Shown here in pieces: positions 16,946 to 25,960 of a stretch of 64,000 nt of DNA. Origin of the DNA: Candidatus Gastranaerophilales bacterium. Its GTDB lineage: Bacteria > Cyanobacteriota > Vampirovibrionia > Gastranaerophilales > Gastranaerophilaceae. Under the pieces are notes generated by a model. The model made no database searches. It was not told the DNA's origin and saw only the letters and a list, made by a program, of their open reading frames with translations. The stretch spans positions 62,001-126,000 of the forward strand of contig JAFTXY010000001.1 in assembly GCA_017461425.1 (NCBI GenBank), given 5' to 3'. Every line of letters begins with the position of its first letter. Within the stretch, counting starts at the first letter, position 1. A program made the translations under genes and the position numbers.

Positions 16946-18040
16946 ATGAAAAATATTGCAGTTTTATTAGGTGATGGCTGTGGACCAGAAATAATCCAAC
17001 AAGCTATAAGAGTTTTAGATAAAGTATCATCAGTATATAATTTAAATTTCAAATATAACTATGCATCAATCGGTGGTCGTTCATACGATGAAACAGGATT
17101 ACCTTTAACAGAAAAAACTATTCAAACTTGTTTATCATCAGACGCTGTTTTATTAGGTGCTGTTGGCGATTGGAAATATGATTCATTAAGTCCTGAATTA
17201 AGACCAGAAAAAGCATTATTAGGTATTAGAAAAAAATTAAACCTTTTTGCAAACCTAAGACCTGTAAAAATATTTGATGAATTATTAAACACATCTCCAT
17301 TAAAACCAGAAATAGCAAGAGATGTTGATATAATGATTGTCAGAGAACTTACGGGTGATGTTTATTTTGGAGAACCTAAAGGAATAATTAAAAAAACAAC
17401 TTTAGATAACAGGGAAATTAAAGTTGGTTTTAATAATATGATTTACGATGAAGACGAAATCGCAAGAATAGCACATGTTGCATTTAAATCCGCACAAAAA
17501 CGCAAAAAAAGAGTATGTTGTGTAGATAAAGCTAATGTTCTAGATGTTTCAAGATTATTTAGAGAAATCACAACAGAAGTTTCAAAAGAATACAATGATG
17601 TTGAATTATCTTATATGTATGTTGATAATTGCGCAATGCAATTAATACAAAACCCAAGACAATTTGATGTTATTTTAACAGGAAATATTTTTGGAGATAT
17701 TTTATCTGATGAAGCATCAACTATCTGCGGTTCATTAGGAATGCTTCCATCTGCATCATTATCAGATGGTAAAACCCCATTTATGTATGAACCAATCCAT
17801 GGCTCTGCTCCGGATTTAGCCGGAAAAAATGCAGTTAACCCAATTGCAACAATATTGTCTGTCGCTATGATGTTAAACTATTCATTCAATGAAAAATTAG
17901 CTCACGATGCAATTTATAGAGCTGTTAAAGATGTCTTAAAAGAAGGTTATAGAACAAGAGATATCTATCAAAAAGATTTAAAACAAGAATTATGCTCAAC
18001 AAGCAAAATAACAGACCTAATTATAGAAAAAATAGTTTAG
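16946..18040 (+). CDS. leuB: 3-isopropylmalate dehydrogenase
   Basis: This enzyme oxidises and decarboxylates 3-isopropylmalate to 2-oxoisocaproate with NAD+. Its 364 residues carry [11 protein letters not shown], the substrate-site [10 protein letters not shown] and [13 protein letters not shown] stretches, [12 protein letters not shown], and the metal-site segment [13 protein letters not shown]. The latter is followed by [11 protein letters not shown]. It belongs to an operon with leuD. The last 4 bp overlap the stop of the convergent gene; no terminator is visible between them. Confidence 0.95.
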   Translation: MKNIAVLLGDGCGPEIIQQAIRVLDKVSSVYNLNFKYNYASIGGRSYDETGLPLTEKTIQTCLSSDAVLLGAVGDWKYDSLSPELRPEKALLGIRKKLNLFANLRPVKIFDELLNTSPLKPEIARDVDIMIVRELTGDVYFGEPKGIIKKTTLDNREIKVGFNNMIYDEDEIARIAHVAFKSAQKRKKRVCCVDKANVLDVSRLFREITTEVSKEYNDVELSYMYVDNCAMQLIQNPRQFDVILTGNIFGDILSDEASTICGSLGMLPSASLSDGKTPFMYEPIHGSAPDLAGKNAVNPIATILSVAMMLNYSFNEKLAHDAIYRAVKDVLKEGYRTRDIYQKDLKQELCSTSKITDLIIEKIV

Positions 18041-19017
18041 AACGTTGCGCTTACTTTTTTTTCATAAGCATCTATTTGTGCTTTACTGATATATCTTTGA
18101 GTTGCATTTGCAATTTTTAAAACATTATCCGAAATTTTGGTTGAAGTTTCAACTGAATTTTTATATGATCTTGTAACAATTTGTTTGATTTGATTTAAAT
18201 TATATGCACCATCTGAGTTTGGCATTAAAATAAGTGCGATTTCACCAATTTCTTTATCATCTAATGCAATATCTGCATATTCAGAATTTTGTTTTGCCAA
18301 AAGTTCAGATATTATATCTATTAAATTTTTGTTATCCACAACAGGAACAGGAACATACATTTCAACTTGCTTTTCGATGTTTGCTGAAATTAATGATATA
18401 TCTTCTGTGGCTAAAGCAAAAATAATATTTTCGCCGCCGTATTTATAAAAATACTGGTTTTCTACCGCAAAAAGCAAATCGTCAACATTATGCCTATTTT
18501 CAAAAGAAGCTGATAAAGCTTTTTCCGGCTTTCTTATAATTAGAATTGTCTTTTTACCAGTAGCATCAAAATCATCGCCAGCCTTAGAAATAACATCTCT
18601 TAAATCTTCGCCAAAAGTATCAGTATCTGCTTCAATCATTGAAACTTTGCAATTAGCTTCTTTTGCCATGCCTTTTAGTAAATCGGTTTTAAGAGAAACA
18701 TCAGGACCATAGAGACAAATAACAGGTGGAACTTTTTTAGTTGTAGCTATCTTAGGTTCCATAAGAGGCTCAACGATGTTTTTTCTTAAATGCTCCTTTT
18801 GTATATGATAGCCTGGAACATATTTATCCATTGCTTTTTTAGAATTAATTTTTTGAATGATATTTGTTGCATAAAGCGCTCTTAATGCTTCAATTTTCGG
18901 AGGCATAAATCTTGGTTCATTTTCATTTGAAACAAAAGAAATACTGCTATTTAATAGTTTTTTAGATTTATAATTATGTTTTGATGACAAATTATTATTT
19001 AATAAAGAAATTTTCAT
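18037..19017 (-). CDS. Degenerate AAA-like protein with N-terminal signature
   Basis: The 326-residue product from ATG 19017 (with GAGG upstream) is laid out like an AAA+ ATPase. A nucleotide-site-like GPDVSLKT lies at 104-111, a hydrophobic strand [10 protein letters not shown] stands where Walker B should be, and a C-terminal helical lid follows. The P-loop has lost the GxGKT glycine and the Walker B acidic pair is absent, so ATP hydrolysis is doubtful. The first 30 residues are Asn/Ser/Lys-rich, beginning MKISLL and containing SISFVS, and resemble the N-termini of five other proteins in this window. The function is unknown. It is convergent with leuB. Confidence 0.55.
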   Translation of the reverse strand: MKISLLNNNLSSKHNYKSKKLLNSSISFVSNENEPRFMPPKIEALRALYATNIIQKINSKKAMDKYVPGYHIQKEHLRKNIVEPLMEPKIATTKKVPPVICLYGPDVSLKTDLLKGMAKEANCKVSMIEADTDTFGEDLRDVISKAGDDFDATGKKTILIIRKPEKALSASFENRHNVDDLLFAVENQYFYKYGGENIIFALATEDISLISANIEKQVEMYVPVPVVDNKNLIDIISELLAKQNSEYADIALDDKEIGEIALILMPNSDGAYNLNQIKQIVTRSYKNSVETSTKISDNVLKIANATQRYISKAQIDAYEKKVSATF

Positions 19018-19094
19018 ACCAACCTCGCAAATAGCAATAAATACAGAAATAAAATACACTAAAAACACATTTTTTTCTTAAATGTTTATAAAAA

Positions 19095-19122
19095 TTTACA
19101 TGCTAAAAGTTCGTGATAAAAT
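19095..19122 (+). promoter_or_regulatory. Promoter of thrS
   Basis: TTTACA (19095-19100), a 16-bp spacer and TAAAAT (19117-19122) lie 33 bp before the start codon. Confidence 0.5.
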
Positions 19123-19155
19123 TAAATTAATCAATAAAAGAAAAAGAGGGAAGTA

Positions 19156-20925
19156 ATGGACAACGATAAACTACATATTTTAAGACACTCTTGCTCTCAT
19201 ATTATGGCGCAAGCGGTGCAAAAATTATATCCGCAAGCAAAATTGGCAATTGGTCCTGCTATTGAAAATGGTTTTTACTATGATTTTGACATTGAAGGTG
19301 TAACCTTATCCGATGAAAATCTAAAAGAAATTGAAAAAACAATGAAAAAGTTAATTGCTGGAAATTTAACTTTTGAAAAATATGTTATCCCTGATGTTGA
19401 AGCTCAAATAAATGAATTTAAAGCTCAAGGCGAAATTTATAAAGCAGAATTATTAGAAGAACATAAAAACGATAACCCAACTTTATATCTAACAAAAGAT
19501 AAAGATGGAAACGTTTTATTTAATGATTTATGTTCGGGTCCTCATATTGAATCAACAAAAGAAATCAAAGCATTTAAATTAATGAGTGTTGCTGGAGCAT
19601 ATTGGAGAGGAAACGAAAACAATAAAATGCTTCAGCGAATCTATGCGACAGCATTTTTAACTCAAGAGGAATTGGATGCGTACATACATCAATTAGAAGA
19701 AGCAAAAAGACGTGACCACAGGAAACTAGGAACTCAATTAGATTTATTCTCAGTAAGAGATGAAATTGGCGGAGGTCTAGTTTTATGGCATCCAAATTTA
19801 TATACAGTTAGAGAAGAAATTGAAAATTACTGGAGAGAAGAACATAGAAAACGTGGTTATGTTATTGTTCAAACTCCTCAATTGGCAAAATCTAAATTAT
19901 GGGAATTATCAGGACACATTGATCACTATAAAGAAAATATGTTCTTTATCCAAAAAACAGACGAAGCTGATGAACAATACATTGTTAAACCAATGAATTG
20001 CCCATTTCATATTTTAATTTATCAATCACAAAGACATTCATATCGTGACTTACCTTTAAGAATGGGTGAATTAGGAACAGTTTATCGTCGTGAAAAATCT
20101 GGTGCATTATCAGGTTTAACTCGTGTACAAGGTTTTACTCAAGATGATGCTCATATTTTCTGTACCCCAGAACAATTAGTTGACGAAATAAATGAAATCA
20201 TTGATTTTGTTGCTGATACTATGAAAATATTTAATATGGGTTTTGAAGTTGAATTATCAACTCGTCCAGAAAGCTATGTTGGCGACATCAAAAACTGGGA
20301 AATCGCAGAAGCTGGTTTAAAAGAAGCTATGGATAAGCGTGGTATGACATATGAAATCAATGAAGGCGATGGAGCATTTTATGGCCCGAAAATTGATTTC
20401 AAAGTTAAAGACGCGCTAGGTAGAACTTGGCAATGTGCAACAATTCAATTAGACTTCAATCTTCCAGAAAGATTTGAAATTAAATATCAAGATAAAGATG
20501 GTCAATTAAAAACCCCTGTAATGTTGCATAGAGTAATTTTTGGTTCAATGGAAAGATTCCATGGTATTTTAATTGAACATTATGCTGGTGCATTCCCGGC
20601 TTGGCTTGCACCACACCAAGTTGCATTGGTGCCAATTGCAGATAGACATAATGAATATATGGATGAAGTTTATAAAAAACTTAGAGCAAAAGGTATCAGA
20701 GTAATTTTTGAAGAAAAATCAGAATCAATGAATTATAAAATCAGAGATTACTTACAAAACCAAAAAGTTCCTTATGTTTTAATTGCTGGCGATAAAGAAA
20801 TAGCAGACGGCAAAGTCGCAATAAGAAAACGTGGAGTTGGTCAAATTGGCGAAATGACAATTGATGAATTCATTGAAAAGCTAATAAAAGAAATAGAAAC
20901 AAAAGGATTAGAAGAAATCAAATAA
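19156..20925 (+). CDS. thrS: Threonine--tRNA ligase lacking the TGS domain
   Basis: This class II synthetase charges tRNA-Thr. At 589 residues it is about 50-60 shorter than the usual enzyme because the N-terminal TGS domain is missing; the protein begins directly with the editing domain. That domain has His11 and His15 (HSCSH) and a CSGPH segment. The catalytic core has the zinc ligands Cys in MNCPFH (about 282), His in DDAHIFC (about 333) and His in MLHRVIFG (about 458). The HGAP-type anticodon domain ends the protein. The start has GAGGG and a clear promoter upstream. A terminator follows. Confidence 0.96.
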   Translation: MDNDKLHILRHSCSHIMAQAVQKLYPQAKLAIGPAIENGFYYDFDIEGVTLSDENLKEIEKTMKKLIAGNLTFEKYVIPDVEAQINEFKAQGEIYKAELLEEHKNDNPTLYLTKDKDGNVLFNDLCSGPHIESTKEIKAFKLMSVAGAYWRGNENNKMLQRIYATAFLTQEELDAYIHQLEEAKRRDHRKLGTQLDLFSVRDEIGGGLVLWHPNLYTVREEIENYWREEHRKRGYVIVQTPQLAKSKLWELSGHIDHYKENMFFIQKTDEADEQYIVKPMNCPFHILIYQSQRHSYRDLPLRMGELGTVYRREKSGALSGLTRVQGFTQDDAHIFCTPEQLVDEINEIIDFVADTMKIFNMGFEVELSTRPESYVGDIKNWEIAEAGLKEAMDKRGMTYEINEGDGAFYGPKIDFKVKDALGRTWQCATIQLDFNLPERFEIKYQDKDGQLKTPVMLHRVIFGSMERFHGILIEHYAGAFPAWLAPHQVALVPIADRHNEYMDEVYKKLRAKGIRVIFEEKSESMNYKIRDYLQNQKVPYVLIAGDKEIADGKVAIRKRGVGQIGEMTIDEFIEKLIKEIETKGLEEIK

Positions 20926-20950
20926 AAAAGAGGGCCCAAGCCCTCTTTTT
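20926..20950. terminator. Terminator after thrS (bidirectional)
   Basis: The stem AGAGGGC/GCCCTCT with a CCAA loop is flanked by A and T runs. It is shared with the convergent repeat-protein gene. Confidence 0.9.
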
Positions 20951-20957
20951 CAAATAT

Positions 20958-21407
20958 TTAGTATGCACCCCATTCAGGTGAATTAATTTTTCTTCTGTAA
21001 TATTCTTCAGGTGTCTCATCACAACCTTCTAAAGGATGTCTGTTAATTTTATTATATTCACATATATTATCAATATGTGGTTTTTCATGTTCTTCTATAA
21101 TATTTTTAACAGGTTGTTGATACTCAGTTTGTTCGGTAGTTACAGGGTAAGCATAATTACCACCCCAAGTAGAATAGGTAACTTCTTGATTTATATTTTT
21201 ATCAATACTTGGTTTGTCCACTTCTTGTGCACGTTTTAATTGACCTGCAGTTATAGGAAAAGCATAATTACCACCCCAAGTAGAATACATTACAACTTCA
21301 TCATCTCTTTTTCCCTCAATATCTACAATTGGTTGTGGTTGTTGTGATTGTTGTGGTTGTCTTGCTTGAAATGATTGAACACGAAATGAAATTGGTGATA
21401 TTTGCAT
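20958..21407 (-). CDS. WGGNYA-repeat protein with N-terminal signature
   Basis: This 149-residue protein is not recognised. The N-terminus MQISPISFRVQSFQARQ is followed by a Gln/Pro-rich stretch (18-27). Two near-identical units, YSTWGGNYAFPIT (41-53) and YSTWGGNYAYPVT (78-90), are separated by a Lys/Asp-rich linker. The extreme C-terminus, SPEWGAY, looks like a third, cut-down unit. No signal peptide or membrane segment is present. The aromatic Gly-rich units suggest a short binding or structural motif. A ribosome site AAGGAG precedes the ATG. Confidence 0.7.
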   Translation of the reverse strand: MQISPISFRVQSFQARQPQQSQQPQPIVDIEGKRDDEVVMYSTWGGNYAFPITAGQLKRAQEVDKPSIDKNINQEVTYSTWGGNYAYPVTTEQTEYQQPVKNIIEEHEKPHIDNICEYNKINRHPLEGCDETPEEYYRRKINSPEWGAY

Positions 21408-21475
21408 AATATTCTCCTTGTTAGTAATAATTCGTAACCATATAAAACAACTGAAGAAAAAAAATTGCCTAAAAA

Positions 21476-21497
21476 ATAAGCGGGAATTTTCCCGCTT
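21476..21497 (-). terminator. Terminator of the aldolase operon
   Basis: An 8-bp stem AAGCGGGA/TCCCGCTT has a 4-nt loop and a T-rich tail on the minus strand. Confidence 0.85.
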
Positions 21498-21511
21498 TGA
21501 CCTAAAATAAA

Positions 21512-22105
21512 CTATCTAACCATTTCCATAGTAGTTTTTATAGTTTGAACTATATCTTTATAGTTATCTTTTCCGTAAAATTCTCTTCCGACGCCAACAG
21601 CCAATGCACCAGCTTTTAGATACCCTTGAATTTCATCAATTTTTACAAAACCACAAGGCAATAAATTCAAAAATGGCATTGGTTTGACCATTTCACGGAT
21701 ATATTCAACTCCGCCCATTTCTGCAACTGGATATATTTTTATTAATGGCATACGAGAGCGCCAAGCATTATATGCTTCGTTTGGAGTTGTAACAGATGGA
21801 ATTAAAAAAGCTTTGTAGCAAGAAGCAAATCTAACAAGATTTGTTTGAAAAATAGGGCTTGAAATTATTTTTGCACCAGCTTCTAATGCTTTATGAGCTT
21901 GTGCGGTTGTTATTATTCCCCCTTGAGAAATAATAACGTTATCGAATTTAGAAATTTTTTGTGTGACTTCTAATGGCGAATTTAATTCAATAAATTTAAT
22001 CCCGCCCTCAATATATGCTCTTGCAATTTCATATGCTTTTTGGGCATCATCTTCTCTTATGATACCGTATATTTTTTGATTTTTGATTTCGTCTATAAGT
22101 TTCAT
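21512..22105 (-). CDS. eda: KDPG/KHG-type aldolase
   Basis: This class I aldolase is of the type that cleaves 2-keto-3-deoxy-6-phosphogluconate or 4-hydroxy-2-oxoglutarate. The 197-residue TIM barrel has Glu40 (KFIELN), the phosphate-site SQGGII loop, PSVTTPNEA (103-111) and the Schiff-base Lys123 in LIKIYPV. A canonical KFFPA is replaced by KIYPV, a modest change. No Entner-Doudoroff dehydratase (edd) is adjacent, so the physiological substrate is uncertain. The gene starts directly after the stop of the small upstream gene, indicating coupled translation. Confidence 0.82.
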   Translation of the reverse strand: MKLIDEIKNQKIYGIIREDDAQKAYEIARAYIEGGIKFIELNSPLEVTQKISKFDNVIISQGGIITTAQAHKALEAGAKIISSPIFQTNLVRFASCYKAFLIPSVTTPNEAYNAWRSRMPLIKIYPVAEMGGVEYIREMVKPMPFLNLLPCGFVKIDEIQGYLKAGALAVGVGREFYGKDNYKDIVQTIKTTMEMVR

Positions 22106-22417
22106 CTATGCAAATACGGCTTTCTTTTCAACATATTGCTCTTTAACAAATTGTTGAGTATTTTTTAGTCTTAAAATTGAAATAGCTCTTTTAGTTTCTT
22201 CATCTTTGACAATCCAACATATCTTTTTTTTGAAATCTTTTATAAAACAATATGTTGAACATAAGATTGCTAATTTTGTCGCTTTAATAAGGTTGAATTC
22301 ACTAATGTCGACAATATATTTATCATCTTGCATCGTGTATTCAAGTTTTAATGAGGAATTATTACTCTCAACGATAAAATCGTTTTTCGATAATTTAATC
22401 TGACTAATGGTATTCAT
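22106..22417 (-). CDS. Small hypothetical protein, possibly STAS-like
   Basis: This 103-residue protein has no recognised signature. The order strand (KYIVDISEFNLI), helix (KATKLAILCSTYCFI), strand (KKICWIVKDE), helix (ETKRAISILRLKN) resembles the alpha/beta layout of STAS anti-sigma antagonist domains, but no phosphorylatable Ser is obvious. That comparison is weak. The gene directly precedes the aldolase and shares its transcript. Confidence 0.5.
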   Translation of the reverse strand: MNTISQIKLSKNDFIVESNNSSLKLEYTMQDDKYIVDISEFNLIKATKLAILCSTYCFIKDFKKKICWIVKDEETKRAISILRLKNTQQFVKEQYVEKKAVFA

Positions 22418-22531
22418 TTTATTTCTTTGCTATCTACAAATTAATAATCGACACCAAAAACGCTTTTTTAATTATTTCTTTTAAAAAGTAATACATTTGT
22501 TGTATGCTAATATATATCCAAAGGAGAAATT

Positions 22532-23071
22532 ATGAATAAAAATAATTTAGAATTAATTTCCATAGCATCAAAAATCAAATTAATTGCTTTTGATGTTGAT
22601 GGAGTTATGACAGATGGCTCTTTAAGCTTTCTTGAAGATGGAAGAGAAATAAAAACATTCAACGCAAAAGATGGGCTCGGCGTTGTAATGCTCGGCAAAG
22701 CAGGAATTATTACATCAATAATAACAGCAAGAAACAATGGAACAGTTTCTCATCGAGCAAAAATATTAAATATAAAAGAATTGTTTATGGGTTCTAAAAA
22801 TAAAATTGAATCTTTGAATGAATTAATTAAAAAATATAACCTAAAAAAGGATGAAATTGCATACATGGGTGATGATTTGCCTGATATCTGTGTATTAAAA
22901 GAAGTTGGATTAAAATGTTGTCCTAATGATGCAGTTTGTGAAGTTAGAGGAATTTGCAATTTTATATCCGAATATAATGGCGGAAAAGGCGCAGTTCGAG
23001 AAGTTTGTGATTTTATTTTAAAATCAAAAAATCTAACATATGACGATATAAACAAACCGACTCAACAATAA
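22532..23071 (+). CDS. kdsC: 3-deoxy-D-manno-octulosonate 8-phosphate phosphatase
   Basis: This HAD-superfamily phosphatase makes KDO from KDO-8-phosphate for the lipopolysaccharide inner core. Its 179 residues match the KdsC class without a cap domain. The nucleophile motif FDVDGVMTDG contains Asp21 and Asp23. KDGLGVVML, SIITARNNG (motif II) and MGDDLPDICVL (motif IV, about 112-122) follow. AAAGGAG precedes the ATG. kdsA, kdsB and kdsD are not in the window. The lipid A genes at 48.7-51.9 kb fit this role. Confidence 0.9.
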   Translation: MNKNNLELISIASKIKLIAFDVDGVMTDGSLSFLEDGREIKTFNAKDGLGVVMLGKAGIITSIITARNNGTVSHRAKILNIKELFMGSKNKIESLNELIKKYNLKKDEIAYMGDDLPDICVLKEVGLKCCPNDAVCEVRGICNFISEYNGGKGAVREVCDFILKSKNLTYDDINKPTQQ

Positions 23072-23090
23072 TTTTTTATTTTCATAACAA

Positions 23091-23117
23091 AAAAGAGGGA
23101 TTTATTATCCCTCTTTT
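23091..23117. terminator. Terminator between kdsC and the phosphorylase
   Basis: The stem AGAGGGA/TCCCTCT has a 7-nt loop. A run lies upstream and T run downstream, so it serves both convergent genes. Confidence 0.88.
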
Positions 23118-23138
23118 TTTATTGCTTTTTTTCAAAAC

Positions 23139-24833
23139 CTATTTAATATTTGAATATGTCCAAGCGTCTTGATTTGGAGTTTCAATAGATTTTGCACTTG
23201 CATTATTGTTGCCATCAGCTTGAGCACCACCATGAGCAATTGGTTTATAAATTCTGTTGAAGTATTCAATAACCATTCTGTCAGAATTGAAATATCCTTC
23301 AGCGGTTCTCATAGCTTGACGCATTAAACGAGCCCATTCTTGTTTGTTTTCATAGTATGTTGGAATGATTTCGTTTTCTAATGTGTTCATAATAAATCTA
23401 TGATCTTTCCAGTGTCTTTCTTCCCATGGAATATCATCATCTAGTCCTGGGTATTCAACAGTATAACCATTGATTCCTGGGAATGTACCTTCTACTGTCC
23501 AACCATCATAAATAGAGAAGTGTAAAGCACCATTCATATTAGCAGACATACCAGAAGTACCAGAAGCTTCTAATGGACGAGTTGGTGTATTTAACCAGAT
23601 ATCAGAACCTTTTTTAAGTTTTGCAGATAATGCAAGTTCATATCCAGGTAACACAACAACATTTTTCATATTATATGATTTTTTCAAAATATTGTTAAAT
23701 GTTTCTTTACCCATAACATCATCTGGATGGAATTTACCAGCAAAAATCAATTGAACTTTATTTTCATTTAATAATTTACCGATTCTATCTTCATCCATTA
23801 AAATTAACCAAGCACGTTTATAATCAGCAAATCTTCTTGCCCAAGTGATTGTTAATACGTTTGGATCAAAACGTTTTCCTTGAGTATCAGAAATGTATTG
23901 GAATAAATCTTTTTTCATTTCATATTTAGCATCAAGTAATTCTTGAGCTGATTTAGCTTTAGCAATTCTATCATCTTGCCAATAATGTAGGTTAACAGCA
24001 TTTGTAATAGCTTTAATTGGGCATCTATCTTCTACCCATTCCCACATTTTATTTGCAACTAAGCCGTGTAATTGTGATACAGCATTAGCAATTCTAGACA
24101 TTCTAAGAGCAGCAACTGTTAATGAGAAGTTTTCACCACCCAATTCAACAGCAGTTTCACGAGAGCATCCTGAGAAGAAACCAGCATCAACTAAAGTATC
24201 AACCCAGTGAACTTCATTACCAGCAGGAACTGGAGTATGAGTTGTGAATACAGTTTTTTGTCTAACAGCTTTTAAATCACCATTGTATTGTCTTAATAAT
24301 TCAAACGCAGCAGGAAGAGCGTGCCCTTCATTCATATGGATAACATCAAAATTATATCCAACAGTTTGTAATACTCTAACACCACCAATACCAAGGATTG
24401 TTTCTTGAGCTACACGGATTTTTTCATCACCGTCATATAATTTATGAGTGATTTTTCTTGCCCATTCAGAGTTGCCTTCAACATCTGTTGTTAATAAATA
24501 AATTGGACAAGTTCCGAATAATTCTGCTTCAACTTTATATGCTTTAACGATTACATCTTCGCCAAAAACTTTAACAGTAGTTGATACATTTAAATCAGTT
24601 AAGAAGTCATAGTGTTTTCTAATGTAAGCTACTTCTACATTACCTTTTTCATCGATTCTTTGGTCGTAATAACCATAAGACCATAGCATCGTAACACCAA
24701 CCATAGGCATTTGAAGGTACCCAGCTGATTGCATGTGAGAACCAGCTAAAAATCCTAAACCTCCAGAATATGTTGCTAAGGATTGGTCGATTGCAATTTC
24801 CATTGAAAAATAAGCTACGTTTGGTAAAGCCAT
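23139..24833 (-). CDS. glgP: GT35 alpha-glucan phosphorylase family protein, PLP lysine replaced
   Basis: The 564-residue protein belongs to the short alpha-glucan phosphorylases (GT35), which release glucose-1-phosphate from glycogen or starch. It starts VAYFSMEIAID and has YSGGLGFLAG (24-33), HMNEGHA, TTHTPVPAGNEVHW and RRFADYKRAWLI. The PLP site region RPLEASGTSGMSANMNGA is intact except that the residue after Met is Ser430; family enzymes have the PLP-binding Lys there. Without the lysine the cofactor cannot form its Schiff base. The protein may be inactive, a sugar sensor or a retaining glycosyltransferase. The gene is monocistronic. Confidence 0.8.
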   Translation of the reverse strand: MALPNVAYFSMEIAIDQSLATYSGGLGFLAGSHMQSAGYLQMPMVGVTMLWSYGYYDQRIDEKGNVEVAYIRKHYDFLTDLNVSTTVKVFGEDVIVKAYKVEAELFGTCPIYLLTTDVEGNSEWARKITHKLYDGDEKIRVAQETILGIGGVRVLQTVGYNFDVIHMNEGHALPAAFELLRQYNGDLKAVRQKTVFTTHTPVPAGNEVHWVDTLVDAGFFSGCSRETAVELGGENFSLTVAALRMSRIANAVSQLHGLVANKMWEWVEDRCPIKAITNAVNLHYWQDDRIAKAKSAQELLDAKYEMKKDLFQYISDTQGKRFDPNVLTITWARRFADYKRAWLILMDEDRIGKLLNENKVQLIFAGKFHPDDVMGKETFNNILKKSYNMKNVVVLPGYELALSAKLKKGSDIWLNTPTRPLEASGTSGMSANMNGALHFSIYDGWTVEGTFPGINGYTVEYPGLDDDIPWEERHWKDHRFIMNTLENEIIPTYYENKQEWARLMRQAMRTAEGYFNSDRMVIEYFNRIYKPIAHGGAQADGNNNASAKSIETPNQDAWTYSNIK

Positions 24834-25086
24834 AATTTAATAATCCTTTTAATACTAACTACATTTTTGATTAATACAATTTTAACACAAATATAATTAT
24901 CACCAAATAAAATAATTCTAAAGTAGTAATTAATTTGCTCTATTAATTATATAAAAAAATAAGTTTTTTTAAAGAAATTCAGCCAGTGTGTTACAAAACT
25001 TAATATTTTTGAAAAATTTAAGCAATTTTTTTAAATATATACACTTTATATACTCATAAGGTATAGAATATATAAGGATAGATAAA

Positions 25087-25926
25087 ATGAGTTGGAATTA
25101 CAAAATCGTTAATCAAGAAGTTGCAGGAAATGTAAGCTCAATCAACATTAAAGATTATGGAAGACATAAAAACGACACCACAATTACAAGCGAAACAATC
25201 GATGATTCAGGAAGTAAATTTTCAATTTTCAACAACTACACACAAGGCACAAGCACTTACTTAAAAGGAGAAGACTTACAACGTTATGTAAACGATTTTA
25301 ATAATGCGGATACAGATGGAGATGGTGAATTATCCATAACAGAATTCAACACCTGGTTAGATGAAAGCTTATGCCCAAATAATACAGCGGAAACACCAGA
25401 AGAATTGGCAGAATGGTATGCTTTAGCAGTTAGGGTTCATGCAGATGCAACTGACACATCAATTCCAAAAAATTTAGAACAAATTGTTACATCAGAAGAG
25501 AATATAAATTCAGTAATTGATGAACTCCAAACTCAATTAAACGGCGCAGAGGAAACAATTAACAATTTAACAAACGACGTGAATGAGCTTGAAGCGCAAA
25601 TAGCGCAATTAGAAGCGGAAAAAGCAGAATTAGAAGCAGAAAAAGCAAGAGCAGAAGAAGAAGCTGCGCAATCAGAACGCGATTTTGAACAAACTAGAGA
25701 TGAATTAACCGCATCACAAGAAGAAGTCGCAGCAAAAGACGCAGAAATTGCAGCAAAAGACGCAGAAATTGCAGCAAAAGACGCAGAAATTGCATCAAAA
25801 GACGCAGAAATTGAAAGATTAAAAGAAGACCAATCTCAACTAACAGATGAACTAGCTGACGCACGAAGAGAAAAAGAAGACTTAGAAAACGCAATGTATG
25901 CATTACAGCAAATCTTAACACCATAA
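25087..25926 (+). CDS. EF-hand protein with long coiled coil
   Basis: This 279-residue acidic protein is not assignable to a named family. A perfect EF-hand calcium loop lies at 75-86 (DTDGDGELSITE, ligands D75, D77, D79, E81 main-chain position, S83, E86). Residues 139-276 form a Glu/Ala/Lys-rich coiled coil that includes four copies of a seven-residue unit (AAKDAEI type). There is no signal peptide. The gene has its own upstream region of about 250 bp with several TATA-like boxes and its own terminator. A calcium-responsive scaffold is a guess. Confidence 0.65.
   Translation: MSWNYKIVNQEVAGNVSSINIKDYGRHKNDTTITSETIDDSGSKFSIFNNYTQGTSTYLKGEDLQRYVNDFNNADTDGDGELSITEFNTWLDESLCPNNTAETPEELAEWYALAVRVHADATDTSIPKNLEQIVTSEENINSVIDELQTQLNGAEETINNLTNDVNELEAQIAQLEAEKAELEAEKARAEEEAAQSERDFEQTRDELTASQEEVAAKDAEIAAKDAEIAAKDAEIASKDAEIERLKEDQSQLTDELADARREKEDLENAMYALQQILTP
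25729..25812 (+). repeat. Four 21-bp tandem repeats in the coiled-coil gene
   Basis: Three identical and one near-identical 21-bp units (25729-25749, 25750-25770, 25771-25791, 25792-25812) encode the heptad A-A/S-K-D-A-E-I. Because 21 bp is seven codons, copy-number changes would keep both the frame and the coiled-coil register. Confidence 0.95.
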
Positions 25927-25936
25927 CTATAATATC

Positions 25937-25960
25937 AAAAAGCCCCATACGGGGCTTTTT
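25937..25960. terminator. Terminator between EF-hand gene and DHH gene
   Basis: A 10-bp stem AAAAAGCCCC/GGGGCTTTTT has an ATAC loop. It is symmetrical and serves both convergent genes; it overlaps the last base of the DHH stop codon. Confidence 0.92.

Noticed and set aside
22507-22737. Minus-strand frame opposite kdsC
   Set aside because: kdsC has complete HAD motifs and a ribosome site. The opposite frame has neither motif nor signal.
25729-25812. Possible CRISPR-like array
   Set aside because: The 21-bp units are directly adjacent, with no spacers, and they encode a heptad repeat inside a long reading frame.
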